DNA from: Paludibacteraceae bacterium
GTDB lineage: Bacteria > Bacteroidota > Bacteroidia > Bacteroidales > Paludibacteraceae
Direction of reading: 5' to 3'
DNA: 6,946 nt
NCBI GenBank assembly: GCA_904502115.1
Contig: CAJGDW010000083.1
Location: 1 to 6,946, forward strand
The translations under genes and the position numbers were made by a program. The stretch's first letter is position 1. Every line of letters starts with the position of its first letter. Shown here one piece after another: positions 6,267 to 6,946 of the stretch. Below the pieces are notes generated by a model, which saw only the letters and a list, made by a program, of their open reading frames with translations, was not told the origin of the DNA and did not search any database.

Positions 6267-6946
6267 ATGCAAAATTCCAATCAAATTATTCTTTATCGTC
6301 CTAACGATACCATTAGCCTTGAAGTACGTCTTGAGAATGAGACGGTGTGGCTTAGTCAGGCACAAATGGCAGAGCTTTTTCAAAAAGACCAATCTGTTAT
6401 TGCAAGACATATTAAAAACATATTTATTGAAAAAGAATTAGAAACTGAAAGTAATATGCAAATTTTGCATAATACTATTTCTAAATTTAAACCTACAACA
6501 CTATATAGTTTGGATGTGGTAATTTCAGTAGGTTATCGCGTTAAAAGTATCCGTGGTACTGAATTTAGACGATGGGCAAACAAAGTCCTAAAAGAATATC
6601 TACTTAAAGGATATGCTGTAAATAAAAGAATTGAGTTATTGGAAGATAGAATAGATAGAAGATTAACGGAGCAAGACACCAAAATAGAACACCTTAATAA
6701 ACAAGTAGATTTCTTTGTTCGTACCGCGCTACCACCTACCGAAGGGGTATTCCATGACGGCAAAATTTTTGATGCGTACAAATTTGCTACCGACTTGATT
6801 AAGTCAGCGAAAAAGAGTTTGGTTTTGATTGATAATTACGTAGATGAATCGGTGCTACTGATGCTTAGCAAACGAAATGCTGGAGTATCGGCCAAAATAT
6901 ACACTTCGCATTGGTCGGATGCATTGAAATTAGATTTGCAGAAACA
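6267..6946 (+). CDS. RhuM-family protein (N-terminal 226 residues; 3' end outside window)
   Basis: An open frame runs from the ATG at 6267 to the window edge without a stop. An in-frame TAA at 6252 and the promoter at 6176-6206 fix this as the first possible start. Residues 26-53 (WLSQAQMAELF then SVIARHIKNIF) look like a helix-turn-helix DNA-binding segment and, with YSLDVVISVGYRVKSIRG (80-97) and FRRWANKVLKEYLL, are the signature of the RhuM family (COG3943-type). Residues 118-150 are heptad-like and charged (RIELLEDRIDRRL), a likely short coiled coil. Residues 158-226 (EGVFHDGKIFDAY, LVLIDNYVDESVL, AKIYTSHW) match the C-terminal region common in Bacteroidota members and recall the start of a phospholipase D-like fold, but no HKD motif is visible before the cut. 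RhuM is named from a Salmonella pathogenicity-island gene; its biochemical role is unknown. The family is often found in accessory regions. Confidence 0.88.
   Translation, partial: MQNSNQIILYRPNDTISLEVRLENETVWLSQAQMAELFQKDQSVIARHIKNIFIEKELETESNMQILHNTISKFKPTTLYSLDVVISVGYRVKSIRGTEFRRWANKVLKEYLLKGYAVNKRIELLEDRIDRRLTEQDTKIEHLNKQVDFFVRTALPPTEGVFHDGKIFDAYKFATDLIKSAKKSLVLIDNYVDESVLLMLSKRNAGVSAKIYTSHWSDALKLDLQK

Noticed and set aside
6533..6781. An 82-codon minus-strand open frame
   Set aside because: It is antisense to the RhuM-family gene, whose plus-strand translation shows the family signatures.

Overview
The window looks like ordinary chromosome from a Bacteroidota bacterium, probably Bacteroidales. 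Three observations support this. Three intergenic promoters carry the Bacteroidota-type -7 element TAnnTTTG, two of them with a matching TTTG about 19-20 bp upstream. No start codon is preceded by a recognisable Shine-Dalgarno sequence. The cysteine-free L31 protein is of the kind seen in Bacteroides relatives. The exact species cannot be read from this sequence.

Layout, left to right. (1) 1-1505, + strand: the C-terminal part of a PMCA-type Ca2+ P-type ATPase, cut by the window edge. (2) 1528-1561: a perfect palindrome acting as shared terminator for the converging genes on either side. (3) 3292-1560, - strand: a two-gene operon of an exported alpha/beta hydrolase followed by a cytoplasmic patatin-like phospholipase, with an ATGA overlap. 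(4) 3293-3534: a divergent promoter region with one promoter for the hydrolase operon and one for rpmE2. (5) 3535-3783, + strand: ribosomal protein L31 type B, followed by a strong symmetric terminator. (6) 3860-3935: three consecutive perfect hairpins, each with a 5-nt loop. (7) 6004-3950, - strand: an exported protein of about a dozen TPRs joined to a C-terminal retropepsin-like aspartic protease domain. (8) 6267 to the right edge, + strand: the first 226 codons of a RhuM-family protein with its own clear promoter.

The genes do not form one obvious pathway. The hydrolase and patatin pair is co-transcribed and probably concerns lipid or ester breakdown. The ATPase, L31 and TPR-protease genes look like independent units. 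The RhuM gene at the right edge is the only hint of accessory or island DNA. I found no tRNA or rRNA, insertion sequence, CRISPR array or clear new system. The most unusual structures are the hairpin series between rpmE2 and the TPR-protease gene, and the truncated RhuM gene whose downstream neighbours are out of view.
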